Source of the DNA: Polaribacter sp.
GTDB taxonomy: Bacteria; Bacteroidota; Bacteroidia; Flavobacteriales; Flavobacteriaceae
NCBI GenBank assembly: GCA_029238315.1
Contig: JAQWGI010000032.1
Span: 1-64,000, forward strand
Direction of reading: 5' to 3'
Length of the DNA stretch: 64,000 bases
In this document: piece by piece, positions 30,375 to 37,740 of the stretch
Layout of the letters: each line of letters opens with the position of its first letter
Numbering within the stretch: position 1 is the stretch's first letter
The notes under the pieces: generated by a model
Seen by the model: the letters and a program-made list of their open reading frames with translations, nothing else
What the model was told of the DNA's origin: nothing
The model's database searches: none
Made by a program: the position numbers and the translations under genes

Positions 30375-30698
30375 TTATTTACGGATGATTCTTATTTTTT
30401 GCGGTGATGTTTGTGAAGGAAGTATTCCTCTTAACTTCACCTTCTGTCGAATGTTTGATTCCATTCTCATTCTCATTAAAATAGTACCTGTATCTACATA
30501 CTCTGCTCTAAATTCTCGTTGCTTTTTGTTTAGCGCAGCAATTTCAATCACCTTACCATCTGCACTATGACCACTGGTAATCATAATTAAGAAGAGACTT
30601 ACAACAAAAATGATAATACGCCAATTCTTAAAAGCAGAAGCATCTGTTAAAAAACTTCCACGTAATAAATCGTAAATACTTCTCCTTACTCTTGCCAT
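30375..30698 (-). CDS. FtsL-like cell division protein
   Basis: A 107-residue protein with a basic cytoplasmic N-terminus, one membrane span (WRIIIFVVSLFLIMITSGHS) and a periplasmic coiled-coil-like segment (IEIAALNKKQREFRAEYVDTGTILMRM). Sequence is too diverged to prove homology, but topology, size and position between rsmH and ftsI are those of FtsL, which bridges FtsQ-FtsB and the FtsW-FtsI synthase. The start overlaps the rsmH stop by one base. Confidence 0.85.
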   Translation of the reverse strand: MARVRRSIYDLLRGSFLTDASAFKNWRIIIFVVSLFLIMITSGHSADGKVIEIAALNKKQREFRAEYVDTGTILMRMRMESNIRQKVKLRGILPSQTSPQKIRIIRK

Positions 30699-31594
30699 TA
30701 CTTTAATGTTGCTATTCTTAATTTAGCACTTCTAGCTCTATTATTTATTTTTACCTCTGCTTGAGTAGGCACAATTAATTTTCCTACTTTTTTTAAAGGT
30801 TCATTTGTGTTTCCGTAAAAATCTTTTTCTGGCTCCCCTGAATACAAACCTGTTCTTATAAATCTTTTCACCAACCTATCTTCTAAGGAGTGGTAAGAAA
30901 TTACACTTAATCTTCCGTCTTCTTTTAACAAATCTGGAATCTGATTCAAAAACTCCTTCAAAACCTCTAACTCTTGATTTACCTCAATACGAATTGCCTG
31001 AAAAATCTGAGCCAATATTTTATGTTCTTTTGCCTTTGGCAAATGTCTTTTCAATACTTCCTTTAGCTGAAAACTTGTTTCAATTTCTTTAGCAACCCTA
31101 GCTTCTACTATCTCTTTCGCAATTGCTCTTGCACTTCTTAATTCGCCATACAAAAACAAAACATCCGCCAATCGCTCTTCACTATATTTATTAATGATGT
31201 GTTTTGCTGAAATTTTACTTTTTTGATCCATCCTCATATCCAAATCACCATCGAATCTCGTAGAAAATCCTCTTTCAGCTACATCGAACTGATGCGATGA
31301 AACCCCTAAATCAGCTAAAATTCCATCTACTTTTTTCACTCTATAAAACTTCAGAAACCTAGCAATGTGTCTAAAATTTTCTGCAATCAACACAAAACGC
31401 TCGTCATCAATTTTATTTCCTTGCGCGTCTGGATCTTGATCAAAAGCAAACAACCTTCCGTCTTTCCCTAAACGACTTAATATCTCTCTTGAATGACCTC
31501 CGCCACCAAACGTAACATCAACGTAAACACCACTTTCTTTGATGCCTAAAGCATCAACACTTTCTTTTAATAAAACCGGATTATGATAATTCAT
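30698..31594 (-). CDS. rsmH: 16S rRNA (cytosine1402-N4)-methyltransferase
   Basis: SAM-dependent methyltransferase that modifies C1402 of 16S rRNA in the decoding site. The N-terminus MNYHNPVLLKESVDAL, the SAM loop YVDVTFGGGGHSREIL, DLGVSSHQFDVAERGFS and VISYHSLEDRLVKRF are diagnostic. It has 298 residues. Its start overlaps the end of mraZ by 14 bases, as is common for this pair. Confidence 0.97.
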   Translation of the reverse strand: MNYHNPVLLKESVDALGIKESGVYVDVTFGGGGHSREILSRLGKDGRLFAFDQDPDAQGNKIDDERFVLIAENFRHIARFLKFYRVKKVDGILADLGVSSHQFDVAERGFSTRFDGDLDMRMDQKSKISAKHIINKYSEERLADVLFLYGELRSARAIAKEIVEARVAKEIETSFQLKEVLKRHLPKAKEHKILAQIFQAIRIEVNQELEVLKEFLNQIPDLLKEDGRLSVISYHSLEDRLVKRFIRTGLYSGEPEKDFYGNTNEPLKKVGKLIVPTQAEVKINNRARSAKLRIATLK

Positions 31595-32045
31595 CTACAT
31601 CAGAATTTCCCATTACTTCTTCTGCCAATTCAGCAAAATCTAAAGCCGCATCATCAATAGCAACTTCGTATTTATTTTTATCCCAAATCTCAATAATATT
31701 AACAGCAGAAGACAACACAACTTGCTTTTCTACTCCAGCAAACTGACATAAATCTTTCGGAATCAACAATCTACCCGAAGCATCTAAATCAACTACTCTT
31801 ACCCCTGCCGTAAACCTCCTAATGAAATCGTTATTTTTTTTAACAAATCGATTTAGCTTGTTGATTTTATCCATCATTAAATTCCACTCTTTGATCGGAT
31901 ACAACTCTAAACAAGGTTGAAAAACAGCTCTTTTTAAAACAAACCCATCAGATACAACAGGCAACAACTGCTTCCTTAGTGCTGATGAGAACATCACCCT
32001 ACCCTTAGCGTCAGCCTTGCATTCGTATGTGCCGATTAGATTCAT
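31581..32045 (-). CDS. mraZ: Transcriptional regulator MraZ
   Basis: First gene of the dcw operon, a 154-residue AbrB-like DNA-binding protein with two MraZ repeats. The first is LIGTYECKADAKGRVMFSSALR and the second VVDLDASGRLLIPKDLCQFAG. In other bacteria MraZ forms rings and controls its own operon through short direct repeats upstream; three such repeats are present here about 50 bases before the start. Autoregulation is therefore a well-supported inference. Confidence 0.96.
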   Translation of the reverse strand: MNLIGTYECKADAKGRVMFSSALRKQLLPVVSDGFVLKRAVFQPCLELYPIKEWNLMMDKINKLNRFVKKNNDFIRRFTAGVRVVDLDASGRLLIPKDLCQFAGVEKQVVLSSAVNIIEIWDKNKYEVAIDDAALDFAELAEEVMGNSDVDELS

Positions 32046-32075
32046 TTCTTTTTATTTTCAATTTGAATTGATTTT

Positions 32076-32083
32076 CAAAAATA
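32076..32083 (-). promoter_or_regulatory. -7 element of the dcw promoter
   Basis: TATTTTTG on the minus strand fits TAnnTTTG. The MraZ box covers the place where the -33 box would be. Confidence 0.45.
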
Positions 32084-32094
32084 GAAATTTTTTA

Positions 32095-32121
32095 CCACTT
32101 TTTACCACTTTACACCACTTT
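32095..32121 (-). promoter_or_regulatory. MraZ box: three AAAGTGG direct repeats at 10-bp spacing
   Basis: On the minus strand AAAGTGG occurs three times, each separated by three bases (TGT, TAA), exactly one helical turn apart. This matches the AAAGTG(T/G)-N3 repeat organisation described for MraZ in mollicutes and the TGGG-type repeats of other bacteria. It lies upstream of mraZ and over the expected -33 region. Confidence 0.8.
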
Positions 32122-32221
32122 ATTACAAAAAAATGTTTTTTACGTAAAATATTGAGTATGGAGGAGATAGGTTTCATTTTTTATGCCTTCAGTTAAAAAT
32201 GATTATGTGCTAAAAAAAAAC

Positions 32222-32229
32222 TACATTTG
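32222..32229 (+). promoter_or_regulatory. -7 promoter element of the alpha/beta hydrolase-engB operon
   Basis: TACATTTG matches TAnnTTTG, 25 bases before the ATG; no clear -33 box. Confidence 0.45.
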
Positions 32230-32254
32230 CCACAAAGTCAAATCAAAATAAACC

Positions 32255-33019
32255 ATGACAGAAAACTTAATTACTGAAGATAAGTTTACATATGCAGAAG
32301 CTGGTGAAGGACAAGCAATTGTGATATTGCACGGACTTATGGGTGCATTGAGTAATTTTGACCAAACTTTTAATTATTTTTCTAAAAAAAATTACAAAGT
32401 TCTAATTCCTGAGCTACCACTTTACTCACTGCCGTTGTTAAAGACGAATGTAAAAAACTTAGCCGCTTTTTTAAACGATTTTATTGAGTTTAAAAAATTA
32501 GACAAAGTGGTTTTAGTTGGAAACTCTTTAGGAGGACACATCGGATTATACTTCACCAAGCATTACCCAGAAAAAGTAAAAGCTTTGGTATTAACTGGAA
32601 GTTCTGGCTTGTATGAAAACTCCATGGGAGATAGTTATCCAAAGAGAGGAGATAGAGGTTATGTAACTCAAAAAGCACAAGATGTTTTTTATGATCCAGC
32701 AATTGCAACAGAAGCATTAATAGACGACGTTTATGTTGTTATTAATGATAGAAACTCATTGATTAGAACATTGGCTATTGCTAAAAGTGCTATCAGGCAT
32801 AATATGGCCAAAGATTTGCCTAAAATGAAACAACCAACTTGTTTGATTTGGGGAAAACAAGATAAAGTAACTCCACCAGAAGTTGCTGTAGATTTTGACA
32901 AACTTTTACCAGATTCAGATTTAATTTGGATTGATAAATGCGGGCATGCTGCTATGATGGAAAGACCTGAAGAATTTAACCGCTCTCTAGACAACTGGCT
33001 GACTTCAAGAAACATTTAG
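32255..33019 (+). CDS. Alpha/beta hydrolase
   Basis: A 254-residue cytoplasmic hydrolase of the alpha/beta fold. The oxyanion-hole HGLMGALSNF, the nucleophile elbow GNSLGGH (serine), an acid in WGKQDKVTP and the catalytic histidine in KCGHAAMMERPEEF are in the right order. Substrate is unknown. It lies four bases upstream of engB and leads a plus-strand run, which is likely co-transcribed from the -7 box at 32222. Confidence 0.9.
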   Translation: MTENLITEDKFTYAEAGEGQAIVILHGLMGALSNFDQTFNYFSKKNYKVLIPELPLYSLPLLKTNVKNLAAFLNDFIEFKKLDKVVLVGNSLGGHIGLYFTKHYPEKVKALVLTGSSGLYENSMGDSYPKRGDRGYVTQKAQDVFYDPAIATEALIDDVYVVINDRNSLIRTLAIAKSAIRHNMAKDLPKMKQPTCLIWGKQDKVTPPEVAVDFDKLLPDSDLIWIDKCGHAAMMERPEEFNRSLDNWLTSRNI

Positions 33020-33023
33020 TTAA

Positions 33024-33635
33024 ATGAAAATTAAATCTGCAGAATTTGTGATGAGCAATAGTAATGTTACTAAAGCTCCAAAAGAAAACATTCCTGAATA
33101 CGCATTTATTGGAAGGTCTAACGTAGGTAAATCTTCATTGATTAACATGTTAATGGAAAGAAAAAATCTTGCCAAAACCTCAGGAAAACCTGGAAAAACT
33201 CAGTTAATCAATCACTTTAAAATTAACGACGCTTGGTTTTTGGTAGATCTACCAGGCTATGGTTATGCGCAGATTTCTAAGAAGAAAAGAACTATTTTTC
33301 AATATTTTATAGAAAATTATTTTAAGGAAAGAAAACAACTGGTTTGCACCTTTGTTTTAATTGACTGCAGACATGATCCTCAAAAAATCGATTTGGAATT
33401 TATGCAGTTTTTGGGAGAAAATCAAATTCCGTTTTGTATCGCCTTTACCAAAGCTGATAAACTTGGAAGTTCTAAAATTAATAAACAGATTACCTCTTAC
33501 AAGAAAAAATTATTGAACCATTGGGAAACGCTTCCCCATTCATTTTTAACTTCTTCCTCAACCAGCCTCGGAAGAAAAGAAGTCTTAGATTTTATTGAAA
33601 ACGTAAATACAGACGTTGCTGATGATTTTAAATAA
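33024..33635 (+). CDS. engB: Ribosome biogenesis GTPase EngB (YsxC/YihA)
   Basis: GTPase for assembly of the large ribosomal subunit. G1 is FIGRSNVGKSSLINML, G3 is DLPGYGYA, G4 is TKADKL and G5 lies near TSSSTSLG. Its 203 residues are the full family length. It has a four-base gap to the hydrolase upstream and five bases to the pseudouridine synthase downstream. Confidence 0.96.
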   Translation: MKIKSAEFVMSNSNVTKAPKENIPEYAFIGRSNVGKSSLINMLMERKNLAKTSGKPGKTQLINHFKINDAWFLVDLPGYGYAQISKKKRTIFQYFIENYFKERKQLVCTFVLIDCRHDPQKIDLEFMQFLGENQIPFCIAFTKADKLGSSKINKQITSYKKKLLNHWETLPHSFLTSSSTSLGRKEVLDFIENVNTDVADDFK

Positions 33636-33640
33636 CAGCC

Positions 33641-34327
33641 ATGTTATCTACTAAAGAAAATTTGCAAGTTTTATTTGAAGACAATCATATTGTGGTTGTA
33701 AATAAGCGCGCTGGCGATATTTCTCAAGGCGATAAAACTGGCGACAAACCTCTAAGCAACGTTGTTAAAGAGTATGTTAAAGAGAAGTACAACAAACCAG
33801 GCGAAGTTTTTTTAGGAGTTGTTCATCGATTAGATAGACCAACTTCTGGGATTATTATTTTCGCCAGAACTTCAAAAGCATTGGAACGCTTAAACAAAAT
33901 GTTGCGAGAAAAAACGATTCGCAAAACCTACTGGGCAGTTGTAAAAAATCAACCAAAAAAAGCATCTGACACATTGATTCATTACCTAAAAAAGAATCCA
34001 AGAAACAACAAATCAACTGCATATAATAAAGAAATTGACGGAAGTAAAAAAGCAGTTTTACACTACAAAACGATCAAGAAACTTGATCATTATTCACTTT
34101 TAGAAATAGATTTAGAAACAGGTCGTCATCATCAAATCAGGTGTCAATTATCTACAGCTGGCTCTCCTATAAAAGGAGATTTAAAATATGGATTCAACAG
34201 AAGCAACAAAGATGGTAGCATTCATTTGCATGCAAGAAAAATTAACTTTACACATCCGGTAAGCAAAGAAAAAATTTCTATAACAGCTCCTTTATCAGAA
34301 GACCCTATTTGGGATTCGTGTACATAA
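33641..34327 (+). CDS. RluA-family pseudouridine synthase
   Basis: A 228-residue enzyme that isomerises uridine to pseudouridine in RNA. The catalytic motif VHRLDRPTSGIIIFARTSKA carries the essential aspartate, and the RluA-type ETGRHHQIRCQL motif follows. There is no S4 RNA-binding domain, so it is of the short form. Which rRNA or tRNA site it modifies cannot be told. Confidence 0.92.
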   Translation: MLSTKENLQVLFEDNHIVVVNKRAGDISQGDKTGDKPLSNVVKEYVKEKYNKPGEVFLGVVHRLDRPTSGIIIFARTSKALERLNKMLREKTIRKTYWAVVKNQPKKASDTLIHYLKKNPRNNKSTAYNKEIDGSKKAVLHYKTIKKLDHYSLLEIDLETGRHHQIRCQLSTAGSPIKGDLKYGFNRSNKDGSIHLHARKINFTHPVSKEKISITAPLSEDPIWDSCT

Positions 34328-34364
34328 TTTTGTATCTTTAGAAATTAATCTCATTGATCACATA

Positions 34365-35393
34365 ATGAAAAGTTTAAAATTTCTAACTGTATTTCTTCTC
34401 CCGATTAGCGTATACTATTCATTTAACCTGCAAGGATGGCTTACCTATTTACCTTTAATTTTCTTATTTGTTGTGGTTCCGGCTACAGAGTTTTTTTTCA
34501 AACCAACAATCTCTAATTTCTCTAGAGAGAAAGAGAAAATTGAGAAAGAAAAAAAAATATATACCTATATTTTGTATGCAACAATCCCTGTTCATTTATA
34601 TTTTTTATACTTGTTTTTTTATGCTATTCAAGAACCTCAACTAAAAACCTACGAACTTGCTGGACGCATAATCGCAATGGGGCTTTTAAATGGAATTATA
34701 GGTATTAATGTTGGACACGAACTTGGTCATAGAAACAACCGATTTGATGAATTTTTAGGTGAAATTTTATTATTAAGCTCATTAAACACTCACTTTCTAC
34801 CGTATCATAATGCAGGACATCATCTGAATGTTGCTACCCCAAAAGATGCTGCAACCGCTAGAAAAAATGAATGGATTTACACCTTCTATATGCGTTCTCA
34901 CTTTACAAGTTATAGACAAGCATGGCAAGTAGAAAATAATCGTTTAAAACTCTCTGACAGAAGTTGGTTTCACATCCAAAACCGAATGATTATCTACACA
35001 ATCGCAAATGTTATTTTATTGACGTCAATTTATTATTTCTTCGGATTATTTGTATTGAATTGCTTTTTAATTGCTTCAGTAATCGGAATTATATTACTAG
35101 AAAGTATCAACTATATTGAGCATTATGGATTATTAAGAAAACAATCTGAAAGTGGCAGATATGAGAAGGTAAAAAGAACACATTCTTGGAATTCAGATCA
35201 TGTAATTGGCAAATTAATTTTGTTCAATTTATCACGTCATTCAGATCATCATTATAACGGAAGTAAACATTATCAAATTTTAAAATCGTTGCCAGAAAGT
35301 CCACAAATGCCAACTGGTTATCCAGGAATGGTAATTTTAGCCTTATTTCCGCCATTATGGTTTTCAGTGATGAATAATAAACTACAAGAATAA
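34365..35393 (+). CDS. alkB: AlkB-type alkane 1-monooxygenase
   Basis: Integral membrane non-haem diiron hydroxylase of 342 residues. Histidine boxes are present in order: HELGHR (about 118-123), HNAGHH (about 142-147) and HSDHH (about 290-294), plus the conserved NYIEHYGL. Several hydrophobic spans precede and separate them. The next gene encodes an aldehyde dehydrogenase, fitting terminal oxidation of alkanes or long-chain compounds. No rubredoxin gene is in the cluster, so electrons must come from a partner encoded elsewhere. Other substrates of the membrane hydroxylase family are possible. Confidence 0.88.
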   Translation: MKSLKFLTVFLLPISVYYSFNLQGWLTYLPLIFLFVVVPATEFFFKPTISNFSREKEKIEKEKKIYTYILYATIPVHLYFLYLFFYAIQEPQLKTYELAGRIIAMGLLNGIIGINVGHELGHRNNRFDEFLGEILLLSSLNTHFLPYHNAGHHLNVATPKDAATARKNEWIYTFYMRSHFTSYRQAWQVENNRLKLSDRSWFHIQNRMIIYTIANVILLTSIYYFFGLFVLNCFLIASVIGIILLESINYIEHYGLLRKQSESGRYEKVKRTHSWNSDHVIGKLILFNLSRHSDHHYNGSKHYQILKSLPESPQMPTGYPGMVILALFPPLWFSVMNNKLQE

Positions 35394-35401
35394 AAATATT
35401 T

Positions 35402-36778
35402 ATGAATATTTCAGCATTGGTACAAGCGCAAAAAAATCATTTTGCATCACAAAAGACTAAAGATATTTTAACAAGAAAAGAGCTTTTAAAAAAGTTGCTT
35501 TCTGAAATTATTAAAAGAGAAAAAGACATTATTAACGCCTTGTATTTAGATTTTAAAAAATCGGAATATGAAAGTGTAATGACAGAAACATCGATTGTAA
35601 TTTCTGATTTAAAAAGGACCATCAAAAAAATGCACCATTGGGCAAAACCACAAAGCGTAATGCCTGCCGTTTTAAACTTCCCTTCTTCAAGTAAAATCTA
35701 TAAAGAACCTTACGGAACCACCTTAATAATTGCTCCTTGGAATTATCCGTATCAACTGGCTTTAGTTCCATTAATTGGTGCAATTGCTGCAGGAAATACC
35801 GTGGTTTTAAAACCATCAGAATTAACACCAAATACAAGTAAAATAACCAAAGAAGTTTTAGACGCCGTTTTTGATCAAAAATCAGTTGCAGTTGTTGAAG
35901 GTGGCGTAGAAGTTTCTACCCAATTATTAGCGCAACGTTGGGATTATATTTTCTTTACAGGAAGTGTGCAAGTTGGTAAAATTGTTGCTAAAGCTGCTGC
36001 GCAATTCCTAACGCCAGTTACCCTAGAATTAGGCGGAAAAAACCCTTGTATAATTGACGAATCTGCAAACATAAAATTAACTGCAAAAAGAATTGTTTGG
36101 GGGAAATTCATTAATGGAGGACAAACCTGTATTGCGCCAGATTATTTATTGATTCACAAATCAGTAAAAGAAAAATTTGTAACGTGTTTTAAAGAAGAGG
36201 TTGAAATTGCTTATGGTAATAATCCAGAAGACTCTACAGATTATCCAAGAATCATCAATCAAAGAAACTTTGATCGTTTAGACGCCATGTTAAAAAACGA
36301 AAACTTTTTAGTTGGCGGAAACACAAATCGAGAAGACAATTATATTGCGCCAACTTTAATTGACGAACCAAGTTTAGATAGCGAAGTAATGAAAGGTGAA
36401 ATTTTTGGACCAATTTCTCCTGTGATTTCTTATGAATCTGAAGATGATTTAGAAAAAATAATAAGCAAATACGAAAAGCCATTAGCGTTGTACGTTTTCA
36501 CAAAAAAGAAAAGCTTCACCAATAAAATGATTGCCAAATATTCTTTTGGCGGCGGAACAATTAACGACACAACGGTTCATTTTGCAAATCACAATTTGCC
36601 ATTTGGCGGCGTTGGAGAGAGTGGTGTTGGCGCTTATCACGGCAAACAAACTTTTGATGTTTTTTCTCACAAAAAAGGAATTACAAAACGCTATAACTGG
36701 TTAGACCTTACTATAAGATACGCGCCATATAAAGGAAAGTTAAAAACACTAAAAGCCTTTATGAAATTACTTTCATAA
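35402..36778 (+). CDS. Aldehyde dehydrogenase
   Basis: A 458-residue NAD(P)-dependent dehydrogenase of the class 3/fatty aldehyde group. APWNYPYQLALVPLIGAIAAGN and the coenzyme loop FFTGSVQVGKIVAKAAA are present, with the catalytic Glu in LELGGKNPC and Cys in NGGQTCIAPDY. The C-terminus (YAPYKGKLKTLKAFM) is rather basic and may contact membrane. Its place nine bases after alkB suggests it oxidises the aldehydes formed downstream of alkane hydroxylation. Confidence 0.93.
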   Translation: MNISALVQAQKNHFASQKTKDILTRKELLKKLLSEIIKREKDIINALYLDFKKSEYESVMTETSIVISDLKRTIKKMHHWAKPQSVMPAVLNFPSSSKIYKEPYGTTLIIAPWNYPYQLALVPLIGAIAAGNTVVLKPSELTPNTSKITKEVLDAVFDQKSVAVVEGGVEVSTQLLAQRWDYIFFTGSVQVGKIVAKAAAQFLTPVTLELGGKNPCIIDESANIKLTAKRIVWGKFINGGQTCIAPDYLLIHKSVKEKFVTCFKEEVEIAYGNNPEDSTDYPRIINQRNFDRLDAMLKNENFLVGGNTNREDNYIAPTLIDEPSLDSEVMKGEIFGPISPVISYESEDDLEKIISKYEKPLALYVFTKKKSFTNKMIAKYSFGGGTINDTTVHFANHNLPFGGVGESGVGAYHGKQTFDVFSHKKGITKRYNWLDLTIRYAPYKGKLKTLKAFMKLLS

Positions 36779-36785
36779 ACCAATT

Positions 36786-37523
36786 ATGACAAACGAAAAA
36801 ACAGTTTCAGAAGCTATTAATTATAGACGTTCTGTTAGAATTTTTGACGCAGAAAAACCAATAGAAACTTCATTGGTAAAGAAATGTATTGAACAAGCAA
36901 GTTTGGCTCCGAATAGTAGTAACATGCAATTGTGGGAATTTTACCACATCACTTCAAAAGATATGATTGCTAAATTGGCGCCTTTGTGTTTCAATCAAAA
37001 TGCTGCAAAAACCGCACAACAGCTAGTAGTTTTTGTAGTAAGAAAAGATTTGTGGAAAAGACGTGCAAAATCAAACTTACAGTTTTTAGATACTGTTTTT
37101 GGAAAGAACAATCCGAAATCTGAACAAAGCAGTAGAGAAAAAACGGGTAGAAATTATTACGGAAAATTAATTCCGTTTGTTTATGGAGATGTTCTTGGAG
37201 TTTTTGGCTGGATAAAATACTTAATGATTTTAATTACCGGGCTTTTTAAACCCATATACAGAGAAGTTCGCAATAAAGACATGCGCATTGTTGCACACAA
37301 ATCTGCTGGATTGGCAGCGCAAAATTTTATGACAAGCATGGCGGCAATTAATTATGATACTTGCCCAATGGAAGGTTCTGATACTTGGCGTGTAAAACGT
37401 GCTTTAAATTTACCTTTTGGCGCAGAAATAAACATGATTGTTTCTTGCGGAATTAGAACCGAAAAAGGGGTGTATGGAGAACGATTTAGAGTTCCTTTTG
37501 AAGAAGTTTATAAAGAGATTTAA
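36786..37523 (+). CDS. Nitroreductase-family protein
   Basis: A 245-residue FMN-dependent oxidoreductase. The N-terminus AINYRRSVRIFD is the usual FMN-phosphate-binding start, SLAPNSSNMQLWEF follows, and the second half has AAQNFMTSMAAINYDTCPMEG and a C-terminal FMN contact. Substrate is unknown. It lies eight bases after the aldehyde dehydrogenase gene, as the last member of the run. Confidence 0.9.
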   Translation: MTNEKTVSEAINYRRSVRIFDAEKPIETSLVKKCIEQASLAPNSSNMQLWEFYHITSKDMIAKLAPLCFNQNAAKTAQQLVVFVVRKDLWKRRAKSNLQFLDTVFGKNNPKSEQSSREKTGRNYYGKLIPFVYGDVLGVFGWIKYLMILITGLFKPIYREVRNKDMRIVAHKSAGLAAQNFMTSMAAINYDTCPMEGSDTWRVKRALNLPFGAEINMIVSCGIRTEKGVYGERFRVPFEEVYKEI

Positions 37524-37534
37524 TTAAAAAAAAC

Positions 37535-37732
37535 GTCATTGCGAGGAACGAAGCAATCTCTCAATTTTAAAAAACTAATTAAACTGAAACATCCATCCAT
37601 TGCTTGAATCATTCCAATTCGGATTTTCTAAATTTATTAAATTTTCTTTTTACTCTCTATTCCCGCCTTTTAATTGCTTTTATCCACGTATCGCATCATA
37701 CTTATGATGTTGCTTCGTTCCTCGCAATGACG
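37535..37732. repeat. Long inverted pair of a dispersed repeat
   Basis: A 23-base arm starting CGTCATTGCGAGG at 37535 recurs as its exact reverse complement at 37710-37732, with about 150 bases of unrelated AT-rich DNA between. This sequence type (GTCATTGCGAGGAACGAAG) is known as a dispersed repeat of bacterial genomes. It fills the whole gap between two convergent genes and may serve as their terminator structure. Confidence 0.8.
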
Positions 37733-37740
37733 GCATGTAA

